From Chitinophaga sancti (GTDB taxonomy: Bacteria > Bacteroidota > Bacteroidia > Chitinophagales > Chitinophagaceae): DNA of 64,000 bases. The translations under genes and the position numbers were made by a program. Below are positions 35,970 through 44,707 of the stretch, one piece after another; the stretch's first letter is position 1; the number at the start of each line of letters is the position of its first letter. The stretch spans positions 1,674,001-1,738,000 of the forward strand of contig NZ_CP139247.1 of assembly GCF_034087045.1 (NCBI RefSeq). The letters run 5' to 3'. The notes under the pieces were generated by a model that was not told where the DNA came from, searched no databases, and saw nothing but the letters and a program-made list of their open reading frames with translations.

Positions 35970-36413
35970 ATGGCAGCTATTACAGTCAAAATAATTAACA
36001 AATCTGCGAATCCACTCCCTTCATATGCCACAGCTGAAGCGGCTGGTATGGACCTGAGAGCAAATCTTGAAACAGCCATCACCCTGCAACCCCTCGAAAG
36101 GGTACTGGTGCCTACCGGCCTGTTTATGGAATTGCCTGCTGGTTACGAAGCACAGATCAGACCCCGCAGTGGTCTGGCTTTCAAGCAGGGCCTGACTATT
36201 CTGAATACACCTGGTACAATAGATGCCGATTATAGAGGAGAAATAAAGATCATCCTGATCAATTTGTCCAACGAGCCTCAGGTGGTTGCACCTGGAGATA
36301 GGATCGCACAAATGATCATTGCACCTTATATCCAGGTCGCACTGGAAGCCGTAGAGCTGCTCAACGAAACCGACCGCGGAGCCGGTGGTTTTGGACACAC
36401 CGGAAAATCTTAA
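35970..36413 (+). CDS. dut: dUTP diphosphatase
   Basis: Trimeric dUTPase hydrolysing dUTP to dUMP, keeping uracil out of DNA and feeding thymidylate synthesis. 147 residues with all five motifs: [10 protein letters not shown] (I), [11 protein letters not shown] (II), [15 protein letters not shown] (III), [12 protein letters not shown] (IV) and [12 protein letters not shown] (V). It is followed after two bases by a TPR lipoprotein gene, so it leads an operon of envelope genes. Confidence 0.97.
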   Translation: MAAITVKIINKSANPLPSYATAEAAGMDLRANLETAITLQPLERVLVPTGLFMELPAGYEAQIRPRSGLAFKQGLTILNTPGTIDADYRGEIKIILINLSNEPQVVAPGDRIAQMIIAPYIQVALEAVELLNETDRGAGGFGHTGKS

Positions 36414-36415
36414 TA

Positions 36416-38239
36416 ATGCACAGGTCTTTTAAAAAGAATGAAACTGCCACTCACTGCACAATCCACTTGCTAAACAAGAGTCGTTTTGCAGGTGCGTTGT
36501 TATATTTACTGTTGGCAGCCGGCTTTTTAAGTGCCTGCAAAAGTAGCAAGTCCACTACAGCAAGGAATAGTGGAACTGTATATATCAAGGATCCTACGAT
36601 CCTGCAGCAGCGTGCAGACAGTTTGTTTTTTGCAGCCGAACGCTCCAAAATCTTAGGTGATTACCGTACTGCTATTACCCAGTTCTCCGATTACCTCCGC
36701 CTTATCAAAACCAATCCCACCGCTTATTACGAGCTGTCAAGACTGTTCATCGAAGTCCGTAATCCTGGGTATGCGCTGGGTTTTGCCAGGCGTGCTGCCA
36801 GTATGGATACTACCAACAAGTGGTTCCAGATCACCCTGGCCGATGCATTTGGTATAGCCGGTCAGTTTGATAGTGCAGCTGCCGTATACGGTAAGCTGTC
36901 TGTTCAATACCCTGATAATGATGAATATCTTTACAACAAAGGGATGTTTCTCACCAAAGCGGAACAACCTGAAGCTGCCCTTGCTGTCTTTGACCAACTG
37001 GAAAAGAAAGTAGGGCTCGTAGAAGAGCTGGCTATTCAGAAAGAGCGGTTGTTACTTAAGCTGGACAGGGTAGATGATGCCGCAGAAGAAATTCACAAAT
37101 TAGTCAACCAATACCCCGGCGAAGTAAGGTACTACCTGCTGCTGGCGGATATTTATAACGCCAATGACCGGCAGGAGGAGGCAGTTGCCCTGTATAAAAG
37201 CAGTCTGCAGCTGGACTCTTCTAACCCCAGAGCACTGATCGCACTGGCCAACACTGCAAAAAAGAACGGGGACCACATGCAGTACTGGAGCTATCTCACC
37301 AGGGCGTTTGCCAATCCGGATTACAGCATTGACGAAAAGGTTTCATACGTATACCCATACCTGCAAATGCAGGGAACAGATACTACCAAGCTAAGAGAAG
37401 GATTACAACTTGCGCAGCTGGTTATAGAAGCACACCCTGAAGAGGCTAAAGCCTATGCACTGCAGGCCGATATGTACTCACAGGCCAATATGCTGGATAG
37501 CGCACTGTATGATTACAGGAAAGCAGTGTCACTCGATTCCACACGTTATAGCGTATGGTACCAGCTGATGTGGATTTATAGCCGTAAAGATGATGCAGCT
37601 AACTTACTGAAAGTGAGTAACGTAGTCGCTCAGCGTTTCCCTAAGGAATTTATGGGGCACTATTTTCAAGGGGTGGCCAACTTTTTGCTACAGAATTATC
37701 CGGCAAGCATCGAAGCACTCAATGAGGCTTTGATAAACGGAAATGTAGACAAGAGTATGAAGGCCGATGTATATTCCCTGCTGGGAGATGCATATCATGC
37801 CACGGGGCAGCACGAAGATTCAGACAGCAGTTACGACCGCTCTCTGTTGCTGAAACCGAATGATGCCACCGTTTTGAACAACTACAGCTATTACCTGTCA
37901 CTGAGAGGTGAACAATTGCAAAAAGCAGAATCGATGTCCCGTCATTCGCTGGAACTGGAACCAACAAGTATCAATTACATGGATACATATGCCTGGGTGA
38001 TGTTCCGAATGGGCAGATACGAACTGGCAAAGCAATGGATGGAAAAGGCCCTGCAATCGCCGCAGGCAAAAGACAATCCGGGTATGCTGGAACACTATGG
38101 CGATATACTGTTCAACCTCCACGATGTGGACAAAGCCCTGGAATACTGGCGCCTGGCAAAGGAAAAAGGCGCTAACTCTACAGGCCTGGCCCGCAAAATA
38201 GCAGAGAAGCGGTACATACTGGCAACAGAACGTGAATAA
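36416..38239 (+). CDS. TPR-repeat lipoprotein
   Basis: A 607-residue outer-envelope lipoprotein with a long N-terminal leader and lipobox LSAC (C41 in FLSACKSSKSTTARN). The rest is tetratricopeptide repeats, for example DYRTAITQFSDYLRLIKTNP, NDRQEEAVALYKSSLQL and GQHEDSDSSYDRSLLLKPND, ending near ALEYWRLAKEKGANSTGL. TPR arrays scaffold protein complexes; partners are unknown. The start ATG lies two bases after dut, and DUF4292 and EnvC-like genes follow, an order I recall as common in Bacteroidota. Confidence 0.85.
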   Translation: MHRSFKKNETATHCTIHLLNKSRFAGALLYLLLAAGFLSACKSSKSTTARNSGTVYIKDPTILQQRADSLFFAAERSKILGDYRTAITQFSDYLRLIKTNPTAYYELSRLFIEVRNPGYALGFARRAASMDTTNKWFQITLADAFGIAGQFDSAAAVYGKLSVQYPDNDEYLYNKGMFLTKAEQPEAALAVFDQLEKKVGLVEELAIQKERLLLKLDRVDDAAEEIHKLVNQYPGEVRYYLLLADIYNANDRQEEAVALYKSSLQLDSSNPRALIALANTAKKNGDHMQYWSYLTRAFANPDYSIDEKVSYVYPYLQMQGTDTTKLREGLQLAQLVIEAHPEEAKAYALQADMYSQANMLDSALYDYRKAVSLDSTRYSVWYQLMWIYSRKDDAANLLKVSNVVAQRFPKEFMGHYFQGVANFLLQNYPASIEALNEALINGNVDKSMKADVYSLLGDAYHATGQHEDSDSSYDRSLLLKPNDATVLNNYSYYLSLRGEQLQKAESMSRHSLELEPTSINYMDTYAWVMFRMGRYELAKQWMEKALQSPQAKDNPGMLEHYGDILFNLHDVDKALEYWRLAKEKGANSTGLARKIAEKRYILATERE

Positions 38240-38255
38240 GGGATAACAAAAGATC

Positions 38256-39086
38256 ATGATGAAGCAAACATTAGCATTGATAACATTAGGTATTGTAAGC
38301 ACGGGACTATTTTCATGCAGGCATACCCGACAGATAGCGAGTACGTCTTTTCCTGTCACAGATACTTCAAAACATACTACTGTAGCTGATAGCGCAAGCA
38401 ACGCAGAGGCCACAGCTTTTAATAAAGATTTGCTGAATAAGCTCCACAGCAATGTTATTGCTTATAACACCTTTTCAGCCAAACTGAAAGTGGATTATGA
38501 ATCCGATACCAAATCACCTCCTGAAGTAACAGCTAATATCCGCATGACCAGGGATAGCGTGATCTGGATCTCAGTATCCGCACCTATCATCGGTGAAGTA
38601 GCACGCGCTATCATCACACCGGATAGCCTCAGGGCAGTGAACAAACTGGATAAAAAGGTGTACCTGCGCGATATAAAAAACGCACAGGATCTTCTCAATA
38701 TTCCATTCGATTTCAAAACTTTGCAGGACATGATTGTCGGCAATCCGATCTTCCTGACAGATTCCATCTTCCAGGTAGTCAAGACCCCGGCAGTGATTTC
38801 GTTCAGCTGTGAAAGCGAAGTATTTACCAGTCTGTTCAACGTATTTGCAGACGACTATGTGTTGCAACAGAGCAAGGTAATGGATAAAGACAAGCAGAAG
38901 GGACGTTCCTGCGAACTGACCTATGGTGAATACAAAACAATGGGTGGGCATAAGTTTGCAACCCGCCGCCGCGTTTTTGTAGAAGCCAAAGGTGTGACAA
39001 AGATCAATATGGAATTTAACAAGGTTGATTTTGACGTACCTGTTAGCTATCCGTTCACAATCCCTGCTTCTTATTCAAAGGAATAG
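38256..39086 (+). CDS. DUF4292 lipoprotein (LolB-like fold suspected)
   Basis: A 276-residue lipoprotein with lipobox LFSC (C21 in GLFSCRHTRQ). The mature part has the DUF4292 pattern: FSAKLKVDYESDTKSPPEV, IRMTRDSVIWISVSAPIIG, EVARAIITPDSLRAVNKLDK and KVYLRDIKNAQDLLNI. The strand pattern recalls LolA/LolB lipoprotein-sorting folds, which is inference. It lies between a TPR lipoprotein and an EnvC-like gene in one operon, pointing to an envelope role. Confidence 0.85.
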   Translation: MMKQTLALITLGIVSTGLFSCRHTRQIASTSFPVTDTSKHTTVADSASNAEATAFNKDLLNKLHSNVIAYNTFSAKLKVDYESDTKSPPEVTANIRMTRDSVIWISVSAPIIGEVARAIITPDSLRAVNKLDKKVYLRDIKNAQDLLNIPFDFKTLQDMIVGNPIFLTDSIFQVVKTPAVISFSCESEVFTSLFNVFADDYVLQQSKVMDKDKQKGRSCELTYGEYKTMGGHKFATRRRVFVEAKGVTKINMEFNKVDFDVPVSYPFTIPASYSKE

Positions 39087-39153
39087 TCAGTAATGTGCTG
39101 TATTGTACATGAAATTTGTAAATTGCCATTTTGCAGCTATCTTTAAAATCATC

Positions 39154-40596
39154 ATGCTAAATCTGAAGAAGTTTCTCCCATTAGTATTAGCAATAGGATT
39201 ACTACCGGCCTTGCTCTACGCACAGGCGCCCACTCAATCGCGGGAAGAACTTGAGCATAAAAAAAGAGAGTTGCAGAGAGAGATCGATGAAGCGAACCAG
39301 GCCCTGAAAGAAACTAAAAAGTCTACCAGGGAAAGCGTAAGCCAGCTGAGAGCACTGAAAGAAAAGATTACCCTTCGCTCACGCCTCATCAATAGTATCA
39401 ACGAAGAGATCAACTTCATTAATGGAGATATCAATACAGCTTATCGTGACATCAAGACCCTGGAAAAAGACCTGGATACCCTGAAGTCACAATACTCAAA
39501 GCTGGTCGTATATGCCTACAAAAACCGTAGCACTTACGACATGCTGAACTTTATTTTCTCTGCTCAGACTTTCAACGATGCGATCAAGCGCTATCAATAC
39601 CTGAAACAATACCGTGATTATCGTCGCCGTCAGGCAGACAATATCCTGTCTACCCAGGTACTGCTGAACAAGAAGATTGAAAGTCTCCGTGTACAGAAAG
39701 AAAAACGCTCTGGTACCCTGAAGACAGAACAGGAGCAGCGCACCATTCTCGAAGCCGATAAAAAGGAAAAGGATGAGGTGCTCACCGGCCTGAAAGGAAG
39801 GGAAAAGGAACTGGTAGCGGATATCAACAAGAATAAAAAGGATGCCCAGAAAGTACAGGCTGCTATCCAGGCGGTAATCCGTCGTGAAATAGAACTGGAA
39901 CGTAAAAAGGCAGAAGAGGAAGCCCTGGCAAAACGTAAAGCAGCCGAAGAGAAGAAACGTCGGGAAGAAGCTGCCCGTAAAGCAGCCGCTGCGGCCGCAG
40001 CAGCTGCGGCTGCCAACAAGGCCGCCGATAATACAGCTAAAAATACACCTGAACCAAAGCCTGCGGCACCAGAGCCTAAGCCAGAAGTGGTGAAGACCCC
40101 GCCGCCGGTACCGGCAGAAGACGATAAACCAGTACGTACTGAAAACGTCCTCGAAGCGACACCAGAAGCCCTGGCATTGTCAGAAAGCTTTGAAAGTAAC
40201 CGTGGTAAACTACCATGGCCCGTAGCCTCCGGAAACGTAATTGGTCACTTTGGCCGCCAGCAACACGCTGTAATGGAAAGGATCACAGTAGAGAATGATG
40301 GGGTGATCATCGGTACAGCCAAAGGCGCACCTGTCAAAGCAATCTTTACCGGCGAAGTCAGAAAGGTGGCTGTCATTCCTGGTGGTGGATCGCTCGTCAT
40401 CATCCGACATGGTCAGTATTTTACCAACTATGCACGTCTGCAATCCGTAAACGTAAAATCAGGTGATAAAGTAACCACAGGACAGTTGATAGGTACCGCC
40501 GGTACAAATGAACTTGAAAACTTAGGTGAAGTAGAATTACAGATCTATAAAGGGGTAGTAAGACAAAACCCTGAATCCTGGATCCGCAGAAAGTAA
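39154..40596 (+). CDS. EnvC-like murein hydrolase activator with degenerate LytM domain
   Basis: About 480 residues from ATG 39154 (MLNLKKFLPLVLAIGLLPAL, signal peptide). Residues 25-260 are a long coiled coil (ELEHKKRELQREIDEANQAL onwards). An Ala/Lys-rich and Pro-rich linker follows at about 265-340, then a LytM domain to the end. The zinc ligands of active M23 enzymes are missing: the usual H-x3-D segment reads ITVENDGVIIG and the HxH position reads EVELQIYKG. It therefore probably activates amidases rather than cutting murein itself, as E. coli EnvC does. Last gene of the dut-TPR-DUF4292 operon. Confidence 0.88.
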   Translation: MLNLKKFLPLVLAIGLLPALLYAQAPTQSREELEHKKRELQREIDEANQALKETKKSTRESVSQLRALKEKITLRSRLINSINEEINFINGDINTAYRDIKTLEKDLDTLKSQYSKLVVYAYKNRSTYDMLNFIFSAQTFNDAIKRYQYLKQYRDYRRRQADNILSTQVLLNKKIESLRVQKEKRSGTLKTEQEQRTILEADKKEKDEVLTGLKGREKELVADINKNKKDAQKVQAAIQAVIRREIELERKKAEEEALAKRKAAEEKKRREEAARKAAAAAAAAAAANKAADNTAKNTPEPKPAAPEPKPEVVKTPPPVPAEDDKPVRTENVLEATPEALALSESFESNRGKLPWPVASGNVIGHFGRQQHAVMERITVENDGVIIGTAKGAPVKAIFTGEVRKVAVIPGGGSLVIIRHGQYFTNYARLQSVNVKSGDKVTTGQLIGTAGTNELENLGEVELQIYKGVVRQNPESWIRRK

Positions 40597-40610
40597 AAAA
40601 TATAACAAAT

Positions 40611-40698
40611 AAAAAGGAAGGAGGCGGTCATTAGACTGCCTCCTTCCTTTTTGCTCCCAAAAAAAGTGGTCAAAAGCTCGCTTTTGACCACTTTTTTT
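40611..40698. terminator. Paired long hairpins between the EnvC-like gene and bshA
   Basis: Stem one (40611-40652) pairs AAAAAGGAAGGAGGC with its complement, with an inner GTC/GAC continuation. Stem two (40659-40698) is a perfect 19-bp arm (AAAAAAAGTGGTCAAAAGC) around a TC centre. Each faces one of the convergent genes. Confidence 0.85.
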
Positions 40699-40704
40699 AG
40701 CTAT

Positions 40705-41853
40705 TTATTTTGCTTCTACCAGCGACCTGTTTATCACCTCCTCATACAACGCCTCATACTGCGGTATCACATTACTAATATGAAACCGCTGCGCCTGTTT
40801 CAACGCCCCCCGTCTCAATCTCGCCAACTCCTTCTCATCCTTCAGCAACTCAATCGCATGCTTCGCCATACTATCCACATCCCCCACAGCACTCAAATAC
40901 CCCGTTTCCCCATGTATATTTACCTCCGGCAGCCCTCCCGCATCAGAAGAAATCACCGGCACCTCTGCTGCCATCGCCTCCAGCGCCGCCAGCCCAAAAC
41001 TCTCATAGTCCGAAGGCAGCAAAAACAGGTCTGAAATCGACATCACATCCTCCAATTGCTCCTGTTTGCCCACAAACCTCACATCATTACACAATCCCAT
41101 CTCCCTGCACATACACTCAATCGCCGGTCTGTCAGGACCATCCCCCACCAACAATAATTTAGCAGGTACCTGCTCTCTCACCTGTGCAAACACCTTGATC
41201 ACATCCGGCACCCTCTTCACCTTCCTGAAGTTCGACACATGCAGCAATATTTTCTCCCCATTCGGCGCAATGGCATCCCTGAAGTGCTTCAACTCCGCTT
41301 CCCGACGCTTAAACCGCTCAGTATCAACAAAGTTGTAAATCACCTCGATATCTTTCTCTATCTGAAAATATTTATACGTCTCCTCCCTTAGATTATTAGA
41401 CACCGCCGTAATCGCATCAGACTCGTTAATTGAGAACGTCACCACCGGTGCATAGGTCTTATCCTTGCCCACCAGGGTAATATCCGTACCATGAAGTGTC
41501 GTGATAAACGGTACCACACGACCCGTTTTACTCACAATCTGTTTAGCGAGGTAAGCGGTAGACGCATGTGGGATCGCATAATGCACATGCAGCAGATCCA
41601 GCTGCTGGTTGAGAATTACATCTACCATGGTACTACTCAACGCTGATTCGTAGGGAGGGAAGTCAAAAAGAGGGTAGGTAGGTACCTGCACCTCGTGGTA
41701 ATATATATTGGCATGGAAAGCATTCAGCCTTACAGGTTGCTGATACGTAATAAAATGTACCATATGCCCTTTGTCCGCCAGGGCCTTTCCAAGTTCTGTT
41801 GCCAGTACGCCACTACCCCCATAAGTAGGGTAACATACTATTCCTATACGCAT
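40705..41853 (-). CDS. bshA: N-acetyl-alpha-D-glucosaminyl L-malate synthase BshA
   Basis: GT-B glycosyltransferase making GlcNAc-malate, the first step of bacillithiol synthesis. About 382 residues from ATG 41853 (MRIGIVCYPTYGGSGVLATE); the frame to 41907 adds an implausible leader. Landmarks are HFITYQQPVRLNAFHANIYY, LLHVHYAIPHASTAYLAKQI, and the C-terminal nucleotide-sugar site FLLPSDYESFGLAALEAMAA followed by EVPVISSDAGGLPEV. Bacillithiol genes are known in Bacteroidota. bshB and bshC are not in the window. Confidence 0.93.
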   Translation of the reverse strand: MRIGIVCYPTYGGSGVLATELGKALADKGHMVHFITYQQPVRLNAFHANIYYHEVQVPTYPLFDFPPYESALSSTMVDVILNQQLDLLHVHYAIPHASTAYLAKQIVSKTGRVVPFITTLHGTDITLVGKDKTYAPVVTFSINESDAITAVSNNLREETYKYFQIEKDIEVIYNFVDTERFKRREAELKHFRDAIAPNGEKILLHVSNFRKVKRVPDVIKVFAQVREQVPAKLLLVGDGPDRPAIECMCREMGLCNDVRFVGKQEQLEDVMSISDLFLLPSDYESFGLAALEAMAAEVPVISSDAGGLPEVNIHGETGYLSAVGDVDSMAKHAIELLKDEKELARLRRGALKQAQRFHISNVIPQYEALYEEVINRSLVEAK

Positions 41854-42096
41854 GTTTATTTTTTTAGAATGGATAACACCGATTGCAGGACGCTTCTTGC
41901 AGAACACGGCTTACATCATTACAGGTACCACAAAATTATAACATTTTAAGATGACATATCGGGAATTTGGGATTAACGGCTTCAGCCGGCATCCAAAATA
42001 GGGTATTCCTTCCATGGAAACAGCCGCCCATCTATGTTAATTTTGAATTAACAGGTACTAATGATTAGTTTTAGCCCTTAAATTGACAGTGTATAT

Positions 42097-43479
42097 ATGT
42101 TTATGAGAAGATACATCCTGCCGGTTTTGCTTACATGCACACTGCCGGCTTTAGCACAACAAAAAGAGGACGATTCCCTGGCCTTCCGTCATATTGCCAA
42201 CGAAATCCTGACCAATAGTAAGGCATATGCTAACCTGAAAGTACTGACAACCGAAATAGGAGGTCGTCTGGCAGGTTCACCTGGTATGGTCAAGGCCGAA
42301 AAATGGGGGGTAATGGCCCTGAAAGAAGCCGGTGCTGATACCGTATACTTACAGGAATGTATGGTGCCTCACTGGGTAAGAGGTGCAAAAGAAGAAGCCC
42401 GCATTATCAGCCGTCGCCGTGACTACATACCACCGCTGGCTGTACTGGCCCTTGGAAATTCTGTAGGCAGTGGTCCTGCTGGTGTAACAGCTCCTGTAAT
42501 AGAAGTCAGTTCTTTCGAAGACCTGGAAGCAAAGAAAGACCTGGTAAAAGGAAAGATCGTATTTTATAACTACCATTTCAATCCGACCTTCATTCATACC
42601 TTTCAATCATATGGCGATGCGGTGAAGTACAGAGGTCATGGCGCCAGCGCTGCGGCTAAATATGGTGCAACGGCGGTGATCGTTCGCTCTATGTCGCACG
42701 GTGCTAACAACTTTCCGCACACCGGTGCCATGAGTTATGACGAGGCGTACCCAAAGATCCCGGCAGTAGCCATCGGTCTGGAAGATGCTGACCTGCTGAG
42801 CAACCGCCTGAAAGATGAAAAGGACCTGAAAGTATATCTCCGTACTAATGCGAAGATGCTGCCTGATACCATTGGTCACAACGTGATCGCTGAGTTGAGA
42901 GGTAGTGAGCATCCTGAGCAGATCATCACCGTAGGTGGTCACCTGGATTCATGGGATGTAAATGAAGGTGCGCATGATGATGGTACCGGTTGTGTACAGT
43001 CCATCGAAATACTGAGAACTTTCAAGGCGCTGGGCATTCGTCCAAAGCATACTCTGAGGATCGTACTGTTTGCAAACGAAGAAAATGGTACCCGTGGAGG
43101 TAAAAAATATGCAGAAGTAGCCAAAGCAAAAAATGAACAGCATATCTTCGCTTTAGAGAGCGATGCAGGTGGCTTTACTCCCCGTGGATTTGCATTTACC
43201 ATGCCTGCAGAAAAGAGAGCAAAGATCCTGTCATGGGCGCCATTATTCCGCCCTTACGATGTGACTGATTTCACAGAAGAAGGTGGTGGTGTAGATGTAG
43301 GCCAGATTGCAGAAGCAATGGGTATTCCAATGGGAGAACTGTTGCCGGATTCACAAAGATATTTCGACCTGCATCATGCAGCGAACGATGTATTTTCACA
43401 GGTAAACAAACGTGAGCTGGAACTGGGAGCATTTAGCATGGCAGGTTTATTGTACCTGATAGACCAATACGGACTTTAA
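42097..43479 (+). CDS. M28 family metallopeptidase with PA domain (carboxypeptidase Q-like)
   Basis: A 460-residue exported di-zinc aminopeptidase or carboxypeptidase. Signal peptide ends near LPALAQ. A protease-associated insert lies at about 120-240 (PVIEVSSFEDLEAKKDLVKG). The M28 zinc ligands are in VGGHLDSWDVNEGAHDDGTG, FANEENGTRGG, LESDAGGF and DLHHAANDVFS. The general-acid glutamates are the EE of NEENG. A two-ATG start (MFM) leaves three residues open. A small membrane-anchored protein gene follows 14 bases later. Confidence 0.9.
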   Translation: MFMRRYILPVLLTCTLPALAQQKEDDSLAFRHIANEILTNSKAYANLKVLTTEIGGRLAGSPGMVKAEKWGVMALKEAGADTVYLQECMVPHWVRGAKEEARIISRRRDYIPPLAVLALGNSVGSGPAGVTAPVIEVSSFEDLEAKKDLVKGKIVFYNYHFNPTFIHTFQSYGDAVKYRGHGASAAAKYGATAVIVRSMSHGANNFPHTGAMSYDEAYPKIPAVAIGLEDADLLSNRLKDEKDLKVYLRTNAKMLPDTIGHNVIAELRGSEHPEQIITVGGHLDSWDVNEGAHDDGTGCVQSIEILRTFKALGIRPKHTLRIVLFANEENGTRGGKKYAEVAKAKNEQHIFALESDAGGFTPRGFAFTMPAEKRAKILSWAPLFRPYDVTDFTEEGGGVDVGQIAEAMGIPMGELLPDSQRYFDLHHAANDVFSQVNKRELELGAFSMAGLLYLIDQYGL

Positions 43480-43493
43480 TAAAAACACATACT

Positions 43494-43871
43494 ATGGGCA
43501 GGTTCCTTTTTACTGTAATTGCAGTGGTGGTGTTGCTGATAGCGGGGGTAGTAGGTTACAGGTATTTTTTCGTGTTTGGCCGTGGTGTAAAAGCCGGTGA
43601 GCTGAACTACTTTGTAGAGAAAGGTTATGTCTTCAAGACGTACGAAGGCAGGCTTATACAGAGTGGCTATCGTTCCAGGCAGCCAGGTGCGCTACAATCC
43701 AACGAGTTCAGGTTTTCAGTGACCAACGATAGAGTAGCGGAGCAGTTGATGCGTAGCAGTGGTAAGTTTGTAGAATTACATTACAGGGAATATCTCGGTG
43801 CGCTGCCTTGGAGAGGGTTTAGCAATTTTATCGTAGATAGTGTGCTATCAATAAAAGATCCGGTGTATTAA
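43494..43871 (+). CDS. Small membrane-anchored protein of unknown function
   Basis: A 125-residue protein with one N-terminal helix (FLFTVIAVVVLLIAGVVGYR) and a soluble domain with the pattern RGVKAGELNYFVEKGYVFKT, YEGRLIQSGYRS and FVELHYREYLGALPWRG. I recall similar small Bacteroidota proteins carrying an unsupported dehydrogenase name in databases; no catalytic motif is visible, so I assign no activity. It is cotranscribed with the M28 peptidase gene. Confidence 0.7.
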   Translation: MGRFLFTVIAVVVLLIAGVVGYRYFFVFGRGVKAGELNYFVEKGYVFKTYEGRLIQSGYRSRQPGALQSNEFRFSVTNDRVAEQLMRSSGKFVELHYREYLGALPWRGFSNFIVDSVLSIKDPVY

Positions 43872-43878
43872 TAAATTT

Positions 43879-43919
43879 AAAACGAGGCCATATCAAGAAG
43901 ATACGGCCTCGTTTTATTT
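43879..43919 (+). terminator. Terminator after the M28 peptidase unit
   Basis: Stem AAAACGAGGCC / GGCCTCGTTTT with an inner ATATC/GATAC extension is followed by ATTTT. It lies eight bases after the stop at 43871. Confidence 0.8.
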
Positions 43920-43999
43920 TCGGGTACCTAATGGAGATAGGAAGTCCTTTAAGCACTTCTGGGAGGTTTATTTATTTTTGATATACGCTCGTTTTAAAT

Positions 44000-44707
44000 T
44001 TATTGTGCTAACAGCAGAAATATTGCCGGTTTCTTATGCAATTCCGGCAGTTGCTTTTTCCACTCTTTAACCGTTTTCGTTTTAATATACTCCTCCGGCC
44101 CTGTAATATCCGCTGCTACACATACCAGGGTCGTTTCTTTACAGGTAGTGATAATATCTTTCAACAAGTGATTATTGCGGTAAGGCGTCTCTATAAACAA
44201 CTGTGTTTGTTGTTTCTTTATCGATTCGAGTTCCAGCTCTTTAATCGCTTTCACGCGCTCAGGTGGCCTCACCGGCAGGTATCCTACAAACTGAAAGTTC
44301 TGTCCGTTCATACCCGATGCGATCAATGCCAGCAGCATTGAATTCGGTCCCACCATAGGTATGACCGGTGCATCCACAGTATGTGCCGCCATTACGACCA
44401 GGTGCCCGGGATCTGCAATGGCAGGACATCCGGCCTCACTCATGATACCAATGTCTTTCCCTTCCAGCAGCAGCTTCTTAGCCAGTTTAGTATCCGGTGG
44501 ATGATTTCCATGCATGAGCAATAGCTGTAAGCTATCGATATTAATACTACGGTCCAGCGCTTTTAAGTACCTTCTGGCTGTCCGTTCATTCTCCACAAAG
44601 AATACGCTGATCTTTTGTACAGCCGCCGTTATATAAGGCGGAATGGTGTGCAGTGCCTCAGGACTCAGCACAGTAGGAATCAGGTATACTTTACCAGGTT
44701 GCTCCAT
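44000..44707 (-). CDS. RsmI-like SAM-dependent methyltransferase (tetrapyrrole methylase fold)
   Basis: About 235 residues from ATG 44707 (MEQPGKVYLIPTVLSPEALH). The fold is that of RsmI, the 16S rRNA C1402 2'-O-methyltransferase: GIMSEAGCPAIADPGHLVV, PMVGPNSMLLALIASGMNGQ, FQFVGYLPVRPPERVKAIKE and LFIETPYRNNHLLKDI. The opening VYLIPTVLSPEALH and the shorter length set it apart from canonical RsmI. It looks like the second paralogue many Bacteroidota carry, so the substrate is uncertain. Its start overlaps the end of the EI24 gene by 17 bases. Confidence 0.85.
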   Translation of the reverse strand: MEQPGKVYLIPTVLSPEALHTIPPYITAAVQKISVFFVENERTARRYLKALDRSINIDSLQLLLMHGNHPPDTKLAKKLLLEGKDIGIMSEAGCPAIADPGHLVVMAAHTVDAPVIPMVGPNSMLLALIASGMNGQNFQFVGYLPVRPPERVKAIKELELESIKKQQTQLFIETPYRNNHLLKDIITTCKETTLVCVAADITGPEEYIKTKTVKEWKKQLPELHKKPAIFLLLAQ

